Part shown: positions 45,260 to 54,206 of the stretch, one piece after another
How the letters are laid out: each line of letters begins with the position of its first letter
Position numbering within the stretch: position 1 is the stretch's first letter
Origin: Dokdonella fugitiva
Lineage (GTDB): Bacteria > Pseudomonadota > Gammaproteobacteria > Xanthomonadales > Rhodanobacteraceae
Assembly (NCBI RefSeq): GCF_014138265.1
Contig: NZ_JACGXL010000003.1
Coordinates: 1 to 64,000, forward strand
Reading direction: 5' to 3'
Length of the DNA: 64,000 nucleotides
Made by a program: the position numbers and the translations under genes
Notes under the pieces: model-generated
Told to the model about the DNA's origin: nothing
What the model saw: the letters and a program-made list of their open reading frames with translations, nothing else
Database searches by the model: none

Positions 45260-46168
45260 TCATCCCGGCTTGACGAAGCGCACGAGCACGCGCTGGCCGA
45301 TGCGGAACGCATCGCCGTCGAGACGCAGCACGCATTCGACGTCGTGCGCGCCGGCACGTTCGACCGGGTCGTCGGTGAGGCGGCTCGGACCGAACACGTC
45401 GCCGACGCGCAGCACTTCGGCGGCGACCGCCGTGCCCTGGTCCGAATCGCGCACGACCTCGGCGCGCATGCCGGGCTTGATCAGGTCGACGTAGGCTTCG
45501 TTGAGTTCGGCGCGCACGATGCGCGGGCGATCGGGCAGCAACTGGAACAATTCGGTCGCCGCCTGCGCCGACACCGCGTCTCCCGCGTGCACGGCGCGGC
45601 GCACGATACGCCCCGCCGACGGCGCAGTGATCGTTCGGGCGTCGAGTTCGGCGCGTGCCTCCTCCAGGTGCGCGTGCGCGGCCTTCGCGGCCGCTTCCGC
45701 GACGGCGACTTCGGCCTTCAGCACGGCGAGCGCGGTGCCCGCGTCGTCGGCGGACTGGCCGCTCGCCGCACCTGCGCTCGCGGCCGCAGCGGCACGGTCG
45801 GCCGCCTGTGCCGCGGGTGCGAGCTTCGCCTTGAGCACGCCGAGCTGCGCACTCGCCTGGGCGACACCGGCGTCGGCGATGCCGACCGCGATGCGCGCCT
45901 GGCGCTGGTCGAGCCGTGCGAGCACGTCACCCTGCCTGACGACGTCGCCGTCCTCGACGCGTACGTCCTCGATGCGTCCGTCACGCGGCGCGACGACGCG
46001 AATGAGCCCGCCTTCGACGTCGACCTGGCCGCGCGCCATCGCAATCCAGGCGCCGTTCGCGGGTGCCGCCGACGCCTTGCGGTCGAACGCGTCATCCGAG
46101 CACGCGGCGAGCAGCAGCACCGGCGCCAACAGCAGCGGCATCCAGCCTGCACGCATCCTCATGATCAT
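45260..46168 (-). CDS. HlyD/MacA-type periplasmic adaptor lipoprotein
   Basis: This 302-residue protein has a lipoprotein signal with lipobox LLAAC. A biotinyl-lipoyl-like half (RVVAPRDGRIEDVRVEDGDVV) is followed by a long Ala/Glu-rich coiled hairpin (about 100-180). The second half (RTITAPSAGRIVRRAVHAGD) then leads to a beta-barrel. It links the ABC transporter in the inner membrane with the TolC-like channel. It is preceded by an unusually strong GGAGGTGAGGTGG ribosome site. A gap of 181 bp, without a gene, separates it from the ATPase gene. Confidence 0.9.
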   Translation of the reverse strand: MIMRMRAGWMPLLLAPVLLLAACSDDAFDRKASAAPANGAWIAMARGQVDVEGGLIRVVAPRDGRIEDVRVEDGDVVRQGDVLARLDQRQARIAVGIADAGVAQASAQLGVLKAKLAPAAQAADRAAAAASAGAASGQSADDAGTALAVLKAEVAVAEAAAKAAHAHLEEARAELDARTITAPSAGRIVRRAVHAGDAVSAQAATELFQLLPDRPRIVRAELNEAYVDLIKPGMRAEVVRDSDQGTAVAAEVLRVGDVFGPSRLTDDPVERAGAHDVECVLRLDGDAFRIGQRVLVRFVKPG

Positions 46169-46349
46169 TCCACCTCACCTCCGGCCGGCGCGGATGCGCC
46201 TGCCGAGCAAATACAAGCGTTCACGAAGCGAGCACCGCACGCTCGCGCCGCCGGCGGCACGAGCGCGCCCCTTGCGACGAGCGCATCCGCGACACCCGCG
46301 CAGGGCAGATCGTACAACGCCGACGCGAACCGGCCGACCGCGGCGGCGT

Positions 46350-47054
46350 TCATGCCGGCATCGGCGCACCGGTGCGCCGATCGGCGAGGATGCGACCGTC
46401 CTCCATCGCGAGCACGCGGTCGGCGTGGCCGACCAGTCGCGGGTCGTGGCTCACGCAGAGCACGGTCGCCCCATGCGTGCGCGCGATGCGATGCAGGGTG
46501 TCGATGACGATCTGGCCATTGGCCGCGTCGAGCGCACTGGTCGGTTCGTCGGCGAACAGCAGCTGCGGCTCCTTCGCGAGCGCGCGCGCGATCGCCACGC
46601 GCTGCTTCTCGCCGCCCGACAGCTCCGCCGGCTTGAGCTGCAGGCGGCTGCCGAGGCCGACTTCGGCGAGCGCATCGGCCGCGCGCCGGCGCGCGATCGC
46701 GTCGTCGAGGCCGAGATAGCCGAGCGGCAGCATCACCTGCTCGAGCGCGCTCAATGCCGGAAACAAGTTGAAGCCCTGGAACACGAAACCGGTGTGGTGC
46801 AGGCGGAAGCGTTCGAGTTCCGCCGGCCTGAGGCGCGCGAGGTCCTGGCCGAGCGCGAACGCGCGCCCGCCGTCCGGGCGCAACAGCCCGCTGAGGATCG
46901 CCAGCAAGGTGCTCTTGCCGCAACCGGACGGACCCGACACGAGCGTGAGTTCGCCCGCGGCGATCTCGATCGAGAGGTCGCGCAGCACGTCGGTGCGCAC
47001 GGCGCCCGTGGTGAACGATTTCGACAGAGCGTCGGCGACGAGGGCGGCGTTCAT
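46350..47054 (-). CDS. ABC transporter ATPase (MacB/LolD-type)
   Basis: This 234-residue nucleotide-binding subunit has Walker A SGPSGCGKST, the signature LSGGEKQRVAIARAL, Walker B LLFADEPTSALD and a switch His in VSHDPR. VFQGFNLFPALSALEQVMLP is the Q-loop region of the MacB/LolD/DevA group. The ATG at 47054 lies just after the permease stop. It powers the exporter encoded in the same operon. Confidence 0.93.
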   Translation of the reverse strand: MNAALVADALSKSFTTGAVRTDVLRDLSIEIAAGELTLVSGPSGCGKSTLLAILSGLLRPDGGRAFALGQDLARLRPAELERFRLHHTGFVFQGFNLFPALSALEQVMLPLGYLGLDDAIARRRAADALAEVGLGSRLQLKPAELSGGEKQRVAIARALAKEPQLLFADEPTSALDAANGQIVIDTLHRIARTHGATVLCVSHDPRLVGHADRVLAMEDGRILADRRTGAPMPA

Positions 47055-47055
47055 G

Positions 47056-48186
47056 TCAGCGCAGCAGCAGGGCCGGGTCGGCATGGCGCAGCGCGCGCAC
47101 CGCGGCGAGGCCGGACAGCAGCGCGATGCCCATCACGAGCGTGGCGCAGACGGCGATGGTGACGAGGTCGAGCTGCACCGGCACGTCGCGGCGGTGCGCG
47201 AGCAGGACGACGAGCGCGGTCGCGACACCGCCGACGACGAGGCCGAACGCGCCGACCCACGCCGCCTGCTTGAGCACGACGTGACGCAACTGCGCGAAAC
47301 CGACGCCGAGCGCGTGCAGCGTCGCGTACTCGCGGATCGAACCGGCGACCGCACCCATCAACGTCTGGCTCGTGATCAGCGCACCGACCACGAACACGAC
47401 GATCGCGAGCAGCACCACGCCGAGGCCCGCGCCCGTCTCGAACATCCAGTAGGTGACCGCACGCCGCGCGAAGGCGTCGCGCGTCCACACTTCGAACGTG
47501 CGCGCCTGCCCCTGCGGCTGCAGGCGCTTGCGTGCCGCCGCCGCGTCGGCGCCGTCGTGCAGCTTCACCACGTAGTAGGCGACGCGCCCGCCGCTGTCGC
47601 CGTTGTCGAGGCGGCGCGAGGTCGCGAGCGAAGTCACGATGTTGACGCCACCGAGCGCGCGCAGGCCGCTGCCGACGCCGACGATGCGCACGCGATGACC
47701 GTTGATGACGGCTTGCCCGCCCACGCTGAGGCCGAGCTTGGCGAGGTCGGCGCGATCGACGATCACGCCGTCGGGCTCGTCGAGCAGCGCGCGCTGCGCG
47801 GGCGTGAGCGCATCGGCGAACATCAGCGCGTCGGCGCGCGTGTCGATGCCGGACACGAACACCGACACGCCACCCTTGTCGGCGGGGCCGCGCCAGTCGC
47901 CGTCGATCCAGTTGAACGGCTCGACGCGCCCGACCGCGGGGTCCATCAGCGCAGCGATCTCCGCCTGCTGCGGGATCGGCCGGCCGAGTTCGATGCTCTG
48001 CGTGCCCGGATAGCCGAGCCAGAGTTCGCCACCGGATTTGCGGATGTACACCGCGGAACTGTTGAAGATGCCGAACACGAGCGCCGCCTGCACGAGCAGC
48101 AGCAGGCCGGAGAACGCGACCGCGAGCGCGGACGGCAGGAAGCGCCGCCATTCGTGCACGAGGGTCTTGCGCGCGAGCGGCACCAT
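47056..48186 (-). CDS. ABC transporter permease (MacB/FtsX/DevC-type)
   Basis: This 376-residue membrane subunit has an N-terminal helix (ALAVAFSGLLLLVQAALVFG), a large periplasmic domain (about 45-255) and three C-terminal helices. They include LLAIVVFVVGALITSQTLMG, IREYATLHALGVGFAQLRHVV and a last helix near 340-360. This is the FtsX/MacB layout with four helices. It overlaps the TolC-like gene by one base (TGATG) and is followed by the ATPase after 1 bp. Confidence 0.92.
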   Translation of the reverse strand: MVPLARKTLVHEWRRFLPSALAVAFSGLLLLVQAALVFGIFNSSAVYIRKSGGELWLGYPGTQSIELGRPIPQQAEIAALMDPAVGRVEPFNWIDGDWRGPADKGGVSVFVSGIDTRADALMFADALTPAQRALLDEPDGVIVDRADLAKLGLSVGGQAVINGHRVRIVGVGSGLRALGGVNIVTSLATSRRLDNGDSGGRVAYYVVKLHDGADAAAARKRLQPQGQARTFEVWTRDAFARRAVTYWMFETGAGLGVVLLAIVVFVVGALITSQTLMGAVAGSIREYATLHALGVGFAQLRHVVLKQAAWVGAFGLVVGGVATALVVLLAHRRDVPVQLDLVTIAVCATLVMGIALLSGLAAVRALRHADPALLLR

Positions 48187-49598
48187 CAGCCGGCACCGTC
48201 GTCGGCGGGCGGCAACGGCGCTCCGCCGAGCGCCTTGTACAGCGCGACGAACGCGAGGCTGCGCTCCTGCTCGGCCTGCAGCAGGTCCAGTCGCGCCTGC
48301 AGCACGGCCGCGTCGGACGCGGCGAGGTCGAGGCCGTCCGCGAGGCCGAGCTGCTGCAGGGTCGCGGTCGATCGGGCCTCGTCATCGAGCGCCACGACGC
48401 CGTCCTGCAGTGCGCGCGAGGCGCGCGTGCGCTCGTGCAGCGCGGCCATCGCGGTTTCGACTTCGGTGACGCCGTCGAGCACGGCCTGCCGATAGGCGAG
48501 CACGCTCGCCTGCAGCGAGTTCGCGCGCGCATCCTTCGCGGCGCGGCGCGCACCCCAGTCGAACAGCGGGATTTCGATCGCCGGACCGAACGTGACGATG
48601 CCGTCCGCGTCCGACAGGCGCGTGTGGCCGATCACGCGCGCGGCATAGGTCAACGCGCCGCCGAGGCCGACGTGCGGATACAGGTCGGACTCGGCGATGC
48701 CGAGTTCGCCCGCGGCCTTCTCGACCTCGTACTCCGCGCGGCGGATCTCCGGGCGCGTGCGCAGCAGGTCCGCCGGCAGCACGTCGGCCGTCGCAGCCGT
48801 CGCGCCGAGCACGAGCGGCGCACCGCTGCCGACGACGTCCTCGTCGTCGCGCGCGAGCAACGCGGCGAGCTGCCGGCGCGCGCGCACGATCGCCGCGCGC
48901 GGCTCCGCCAGCGCGGCCTGCGCGACCGCCTCTTCGGCGCGCGCGCGCGCGACCTCGCGCGCGGCGGCGAGGCGCAGGCTTTCGCGCGTCGCGAGCAATT
49001 CACGCTTGTGCCGTGCACGCGCGGCGACCTGCTCGAGCAACGCGGCGCGACGTTCGGCGCCGCGCAGCTCGACGTACGCGCGCACGACTTCGGCGACGAC
49101 GCTGACGCGCGCCGCGAGCCCTTCGCTCTCGGCGATGCCGAGCTCGCCCGCGCTCACGCGCGCACGGCTCTGCGCGCGACCGAACAGGCCGAATTCCCAT
49201 TTCGCGTCGAAGCCGGCCTGGAAATAGCTCGCGCTGCTGTCCGGCGTCGGTTCGGCGTAGGTGCGGAAACCGAACTGCGGCAGCGAGGCATCATTCGCGT
49301 GCGCATCGAGCATGCGCGCGGCCTCGATGCGCAGGCGCGCCTGCGCGATGCCGAGGTTGTCGGCGAGCGCCGCGTCGACGAGCCGGTCGAGCCCGGCGTC
49401 GCCGAATGCCTTCCACCAGCCGTGCAGGTCCGGCGCCGGCGCATCGTCGCGTTCCGCATGCTGCCACGCCGCCGGCGTGTCGCGCTGCAGGGTCGGCAAC
49501 GGCGCCACCGCGCATCCGCCGAGCGAGAGCACGGCAACGAGCCACGCACGGCGACGGAACGAGGTGCGCGGCGGGTTCGGCGTACGGGGATCTGGCAT
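48186..49598 (-). CDS. TolC-like outer-membrane efflux lipoprotein (RND/NodT type)
   Basis: This 470-residue protein has a lipoprotein signal with the cysteine in LSLGGCAVAP. Two outer-membrane-efflux repeats follow: GLDRLVDAALADNLGIAQARLRIEAAR and ADVLPADLLRTRPEIRRAEYEVEKA (quoted by ADNLGIAQARL and RTRPEIRRAEYEVE). Long helices and IPLFDWGARR complete the NodT/OprM pattern. It is the first gene of the efflux operon (channel, permease, ATPase, adaptor). Confidence 0.92.
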   Translation of the reverse strand: MPDPRTPNPPRTSFRRRAWLVAVLSLGGCAVAPLPTLQRDTPAAWQHAERDDAPAPDLHGWWKAFGDAGLDRLVDAALADNLGIAQARLRIEAARMLDAHANDASLPQFGFRTYAEPTPDSSASYFQAGFDAKWEFGLFGRAQSRARVSAGELGIAESEGLAARVSVVAEVVRAYVELRGAERRAALLEQVAARARHKRELLATRESLRLAAAREVARARAEEAVAQAALAEPRAAIVRARRQLAALLARDDEDVVGSGAPLVLGATAATADVLPADLLRTRPEIRRAEYEVEKAAGELGIAESDLYPHVGLGGALTYAARVIGHTRLSDADGIVTFGPAIEIPLFDWGARRAAKDARANSLQASVLAYRQAVLDGVTEVETAMAALHERTRASRALQDGVVALDDEARSTATLQQLGLADGLDLAASDAAVLQARLDLLQAEQERSLAFVALYKALGGAPLPPADDGAG

Positions 49599-49682
49599 GC
49601 GGAGCGGTCGACTTGCGGGCAGCGGCCGCCGTCGACGGCCGCCTCCAGTCTAACCGAACCGCGCTGCCGCACGGCGATGCGC

Positions 49683-49716
49683 GGCAGGCGCGGCGCCCGA
49701 TCGCGCCGCGCCTGCC
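49683..49716. other. Strong hairpin between the efflux operon and the beta-helix gene
   Basis: Perfect arms of 13 bp (49683-49695 and 49704-49716), GGCAGGCGCGGCG and its complement, lie upstream of the TolC-like gene and downstream of the beta-helix gene. No T-run follows. Confidence 0.45.
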
Positions 49717-49753
49717 GACGCCCCCGCGGGCGCAGGGTCGAACGAAACAGGGC

Positions 49754-51217
49754 TCAGTTGAAGCCGTTCGCGTAGATGACGTCGGAATTGATCTGCAGTG
49801 CACCGATCTCGGGCCAGTCGGGCGGCGACTGGCGTGGGAATCCGACGCCGCGCTGCTCCCACGACCAGCCGAGGACGTTGCTGCCCCCGAAGGTGTCCCA
49901 TTGCCCCGGCGTCGGCACGTGGGTGCGCGTCTGGCCGCCGTTGTCCTGCAGCGGATGCAGGCCGGGATCCTCGTGCGTGGTGTCGTTCGGGCACGGCGCG
50001 CCGCACAGCATCACGTTGTTGTGGCCGCCGTTGAAGCCGGACCCGGGCTTGCCGGTCAGGTCGACGGTCGGGTACTGCGCGGGCGCACCGGTGTTGACGT
50101 TGTTGGCGATGATCGTGCTGTCCATCTCGCCGGAGACGCTCAGGTGCACGCCGGCGCCGAGATAGTAGCCGGCGCCGACGTCCCATTCGTGCGACGTGTT
50201 GAACGCGATGGTGCTGTTGTAGAGGTTGAGCTTGCCGACCGAGAAGATCCCGCCGAACCGGTTCGCGACGTTGCCGGACACCGTGCTGTTGATCATCGTC
50301 AGCGTGTAGGTCGAGGCGCCCTTCGTCGCGATGCCGCCCATGCGTGTCGCCTGGTTGCCGGAGATCGTCGAGCCGAGGACGAGCCCGCCGTTCCAGACGA
50401 ACAGCCCGCCGCCGAACGACGGCGTCGCGCTCTCGCCGATCGCGACGTTGTTCGACACCGTGCTGTACATGCTGACGAGGCCGTCGCGCGCGTAGACGCC
50501 GCCGCCGCTCGCGTAGCCGTAGCCGGTCGCCTTCGCCATGCAGCCGCTGATCACGCTGTTCTGCAGCAGGACCTCTCCCTGCGCCCATACGGCACCGCCG
50601 AGCGCGCCGTGATTGACCACACTCAGCGCGTTGCAGTTGCGCATCACCACGCCGTCGAGGATGGCGCTGCCTTGCGCGTGCACGCAGCCGCCGAGCGCGT
50701 CGTCGGTCGAGCGGTACTTGAAGCCGTTTTCGAGCGACACGTCTTCGATCTTGAGCGTGCCGGTGCCGAGATCGACGAACACGCCGTCGTGGAGGTTGCC
50801 GTCGATCGCGAGGCGATGCGCACCGGGGCCTTTGATCGCGAGGTTGGTCTGGCCGAATAGGATCGCGCCGCTGGTGAGCGTGATGCGGCTGCAGGCGAGC
50901 TGGGTCAAGTCGATCGTGTCGTCGCTGCTCGCCGCGCCTATCGTGTCGCGCAGGCTGCCGGCGCCGGCGTCGTCGCAGTTGGTGACGACGAGCGTGGTCG
51001 CCGCCGGGGCGGGCACCGCTGGCGCGGTCGCGTCGAGCACGCGCTGCAGCAGTGCGGGCGAAAGGGGAAGCGTGCCGTCGGCGATGCGCGCGCGCAGCGC
51101 GTCGAAGCGCGACTCCGCGTGCGGCGCCGGCGCGGCCACGCACAGGCAGGCGGCGAGGCAAGCCGCGAGCGGATGCAGGCGCGATCGGCACGGAGCGGGA
51201 TGAAGGTTCCTGTTCAT
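49754..51217 (-). CDS. Secreted beta-helix (choice-of-anchor Q-like) protein ending in Y-A-N-G-F-N
   Basis: This 487-residue protein has a signal peptide ending near APHA. TLVVTNCDDAGAGSLRDTI opens the repetitive domain. Many short beta-helix turns (SGGGVYARDG, NSTVSGNVA, NSTIAFN) follow. DPGLHPLQDNGGQTRTHVP is the hallmark of the choice-of-anchor Q type end. The last residues are SDVIYANGFN, the motif shared with other secreted proteins here. No enzymatic residues were recognised; an adhesin-like or surface role is inferred. Confidence 0.75.
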   Translation of the reverse strand: MNRNLHPAPCRSRLHPLAACLAACLCVAAPAPHAESRFDALRARIADGTLPLSPALLQRVLDATAPAVPAPAATTLVVTNCDDAGAGSLRDTIGAASSDDTIDLTQLACSRITLTSGAILFGQTNLAIKGPGAHRLAIDGNLHDGVFVDLGTGTLKIEDVSLENGFKYRSTDDALGGCVHAQGSAILDGVVMRNCNALSVVNHGALGGAVWAQGEVLLQNSVISGCMAKATGYGYASGGGVYARDGLVSMYSTVSNNVAIGESATPSFGGGLFVWNGGLVLGSTISGNQATRMGGIATKGASTYTLTMINSTVSGNVANRFGGIFSVGKLNLYNSTIAFNTSHEWDVGAGYYLGAGVHLSVSGEMDSTIIANNVNTGAPAQYPTVDLTGKPGSGFNGGHNNVMLCGAPCPNDTTHEDPGLHPLQDNGGQTRTHVPTPGQWDTFGGSNVLGWSWEQRGVGFPRQSPPDWPEIGALQINSDVIYANGFN

Positions 51218-51305
51218 GGACGCTGTTCCCAGGGGTGGACGAACCCGGGAAACGCCGCAGGAACGGAGGTTCGGACATCGCCGAGCGCGCGACGCGGCGC
51301 GCGGA

Positions 51306-53126
51306 TCAGGCCGCGCGCGCGTTCAGCGCATCGAGGAACGCTTCGCCGTAGCGCTCGAGCTTGCGCTCGCCGACGCCGCTGATCGCACCGAGCGCGCCGA
51401 GCGTCTGCGGCCGCTCGCGCAGCATCGCGAGCAGGGTCGCATCGTGGAAGATCACGTACGCCGGCACGCCCTGCTCCTTGGCGAGGCGCGCGCGCAAGCC
51501 GCGCAACGCGTCCCACATCGGCGTCTCGTGCGTCGCGATGTCGAGGCTCGCGCGCGAACGTTCGCCGCGTGCCTGCTGGCGCCGCGCACGGCGTTCGCCG
51601 CGATCGGCCTGGCGGCGCAGGTGCACCGCCTGTTCACCGCGCAGCACGGCGCGGCTCGCCGCGGTCAGGCGCAGGGTGCCGTAACCCTCGTCGTCGGGCG
51701 TGAGCAGGCCGACAGCGACGAGCTGGCGGAACACGCCGCGCCACTGCTGCTTGTCGAGGTCGGCGCCGACGCCGTAGGTGCTCAGCTGGTCGTGTCGCAG
51801 CGCGCGCACGCGTTCGTCGGCTTCGCCGCGCAGCACCGCGGTGAGGTGACCGACGCCGAAACGCTGGCCGGTGCGGTACACGCACGACAGCGCCTTCTGC
51901 GCGACGATGCTCGCGTCCCAGGTCTCGGGCGGATCGAGGCAGTTGTCGCAGTTGCCGCAGGCTTCGGCGAGCGTTTCGCCGAAATACGCGAGCAGGCGCT
52001 GGCGCCGGCACGCGGTCGTCTCGGCGTAGCCGAGCAACTCGTCGAGCTTGCGCCGCTCGACGCGCTTGCGCTCCTCGCCCGACTCCGATTGCGCGATGAA
52101 CTGCGCGAGCGTGACGACGTCGGCGAGCCCGTAGCAGAGCCACGCCTCGGCCGGCAGGCCGTCGCGGCCGGCGCGGCCGGTTTCCTGGTAGTAGCCTTCC
52201 ATGCTCTTGGGCAGGTCGACGTGCGCGACGAAGCGCACGTCGGGCTTGTCGATGCCCATGCCGAACGCGATCGTCGCGACCATCACGACGCCGTCCTCGC
52301 GCAGGAAGCGCTGCTGGTTGCGCGCGCGCAGGCTCGCCTCCATGCCGGCGTGGTACGGCAGCGCCGTGACGCCCTCGCCGGCGAGCCATTCGGCGATCTC
52401 GTCGACCTTGCGCCGCGACAGGCAATAGACGATGCCGGACGCGTCTTCGTGCGCCCCGAGGAAATCCTTGAGCTGGCGTCGCGCGTCGTCCTTCTCGACG
52501 ACGCGGTAGCGGATGTTCGGCCGATCGAAGCTCGCGACGAACTCGTGCGCGGATTCGAGCGCGAGGCGCTCGACGATCTCGCGCCGCGTCGGCGCATCGG
52601 CGGTCGCGGTCAGCGCGATGCGCGGGATCGACGGGAACCGCTCGTGCAGGAGCGTGAGCTGGCGGTATTCGGGACGGAAGTCGTGCCCCCACTGCGATAC
52701 GCAGTGCACCTCGTCGATCGCGAACAGCGCGACCGGCGTGCGCGCGACGAGGTCGAGGCAGCGCTCGGTGAGCAGGCGCTCGGGCGCCACGTACAGCAGC
52801 TTCAGCGCGCCGGCGGCGAACCGCCGCTCGACCTCGCGCTGCGCGGCCGCGTCGAGGCTCGAATTGAGGAACGCGGCCTCGACGCCGAGCTGGCGCAGCG
52901 CGTCGACCTGGTCCTGCATGAGCGCGATCAGCGGCGATACGACGATCGCGCAACCGTCGCGCAGCAGCGCGGGAATCTGGTAGCAGAGCGACTTGCCGCC
53001 GCCGGTCGGCATCAGCACGAGCGCATCACCACCGCCCGCGACATGTTCGATGATCGCCTGCTGCTCGCCGCGGAACGCGGGATAACCGAAGACGGACTGG
53101 AGGACCTGCTCTGCGCGTGATGCCAT
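51306..53126 (-). CDS. recQ: ATP-dependent DNA helicase RecQ
   Basis: This 606-residue 3'-5' helicase acts in recombination repair. The motor has MPTGGGKS (residues 39-46), [24 protein letters not shown] and [10 protein letters not shown]. The RecQ-Ct zinc site is visible as [10 protein letters not shown] with CGNCDNC. An HRDC domain occupies about residues 525-600. The length matches E. coli RecQ (609). It is followed by the beta-helix protein gene and shows no operon partner. Confidence 0.97.
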   Translation of the reverse strand: MASRAEQVLQSVFGYPAFRGEQQAIIEHVAGGGDALVLMPTGGGKSLCYQIPALLRDGCAIVVSPLIALMQDQVDALRQLGVEAAFLNSSLDAAAQREVERRFAAGALKLLYVAPERLLTERCLDLVARTPVALFAIDEVHCVSQWGHDFRPEYRQLTLLHERFPSIPRIALTATADAPTRREIVERLALESAHEFVASFDRPNIRYRVVEKDDARRQLKDFLGAHEDASGIVYCLSRRKVDEIAEWLAGEGVTALPYHAGMEASLRARNQQRFLREDGVVMVATIAFGMGIDKPDVRFVAHVDLPKSMEGYYQETGRAGRDGLPAEAWLCYGLADVVTLAQFIAQSESGEERKRVERRKLDELLGYAETTACRRQRLLAYFGETLAEACGNCDNCLDPPETWDASIVAQKALSCVYRTGQRFGVGHLTAVLRGEADERVRALRHDQLSTYGVGADLDKQQWRGVFRQLVAVGLLTPDDEGYGTLRLTAASRAVLRGEQAVHLRRQADRGERRARRQQARGERSRASLDIATHETPMWDALRGLRARLAKEQGVPAYVIFHDATLLAMLRERPQTLGALGAISGVGERKLERYGEAFLDALNARAA

Positions 53127-53274
53127 CGCGCAATGCTAGTGCCATGCCCCCCAAGTTGCATCAAGTAATTGCGCCGCAACGCGCAGGAATCCACCGGCGC
53201 GGCTCGCGCGACGGCGCGATGCAGCGTGCGACGACGTCGCCGTGTGCCCGGCGACGCCGCCGATGCGCGCGACC

Positions 53275-54030
53275 TCAGTCGACCTGCACGAGGTCGAGGC
53301 GGCGTCCGAGCGGGCGCACTTCGAGTTCGGCTTCGAGGCGCGCGAGATTGCGGAAGCGCGTGCACATGCCGCCCGCGCGCGCTTCGAGGTCCTTGCTGCG
53401 CTTGGCGACGAGGCGCTCGACCTTCGCGTCGATGCCTTTCGCGCGCGCCTCGAGTTCGGCGGCCGCGCGCTCGTCGCCGCTGAGCGCGACGCTGACCGCC
53501 TGGCCGGCCACGTTGCCGACGACTTCGGCGACGAGCGTGCCGACCGCCTGCTCGATGATGCGGTCCATCTTGTCCTTGTTCCAGTCGACCAGGCTGTCGT
53601 TCGCGTCGATCTGCCGGTTGATGTCGCCAGCCATGCGCGCGAGGCGTTCGGCGCTCGCGCGCGCGGCATCGGTGTCCCGCGCGAACGCCGCCGACACTTC
53701 GGCGACCGCGTCGAACGCGATCGTGACCGCGTCGTGGACGATCGCGCGGATTTCCGGCAGCGCGTCGCGCACGCCGTGCTCGATGCCGAGCACGCGCTGG
53801 CGATCGGCCGCCCCGAGGTCGACGGTGCGTCCGTCGACGCGCAGCGCGCCGTTGGCGATGACGACTTCGCCCGGCGTGCCGTCCTTGCGCGTGAACACGA
53901 GCGCGTCCGGCTTGATCGTCATCGAGTAGTCGCTGTGCAGGCCGCAGTCGGCGCCGTGCAGGTCGACCTCGGCGTGGGCGGCGGAAAGCCCGGCGAGCGC
54001 GAGCGCCGCGGTGCAGGCGAAACGGAACAT
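53275..54030 (-). CDS. DUF2884 (YggN-like) exported protein
   Basis: This 251-residue protein has a signal peptide ending near SAAHA. The start at 54030 is set by a GGAGG site 8 bp upstream; a TTG two codons earlier is less likely. The mature protein has LHSDYSMTIKPDALVFTRKDG and GEVVIANGALRVDG, matching the DUF2884/YggN family. A long charged helical region (about 120-230) follows. The function is unknown. It lies upstream of recQ on the same strand. Confidence 0.75.
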   Translation of the reverse strand: MFRFACTAALALAGLSAAHAEVDLHGADCGLHSDYSMTIKPDALVFTRKDGTPGEVVIANGALRVDGRTVDLGAADRQRVLGIEHGVRDALPEIRAIVHDAVTIAFDAVAEVSAAFARDTDAARASAERLARMAGDINRQIDANDSLVDWNKDKMDRIIEQAVGTLVAEVVGNVAGQAVSVALSGDERAAAELEARAKGIDAKVERLVAKRSKDLEARAGGMCTRFRNLARLEAELEVRPLGRRLDLVQVD

Positions 54031-54206
54031 GCGCAATCCTCCAGTCGGGTGTCGGCCCTTCGATGCGCAGGATCACGCGAAGGTTTAACCCGTGCGCGTG
54101 CCGTCGGTCGGGGTGACCGGCGACACCCTGCCGGAAGTCATGCCCTGGATCGGATTCGTGCAATTGCTCCAGCCATCGATGGCATACAACACGGGTGAAA
54201 TCACGC

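Noticed and set aside
46169-46349. A possible extra gene between the ABC ATPase and the adaptor
   Set aside because: The only frames are short, Arg-rich and without a ribosome site, and they overlap the ATPase gene.
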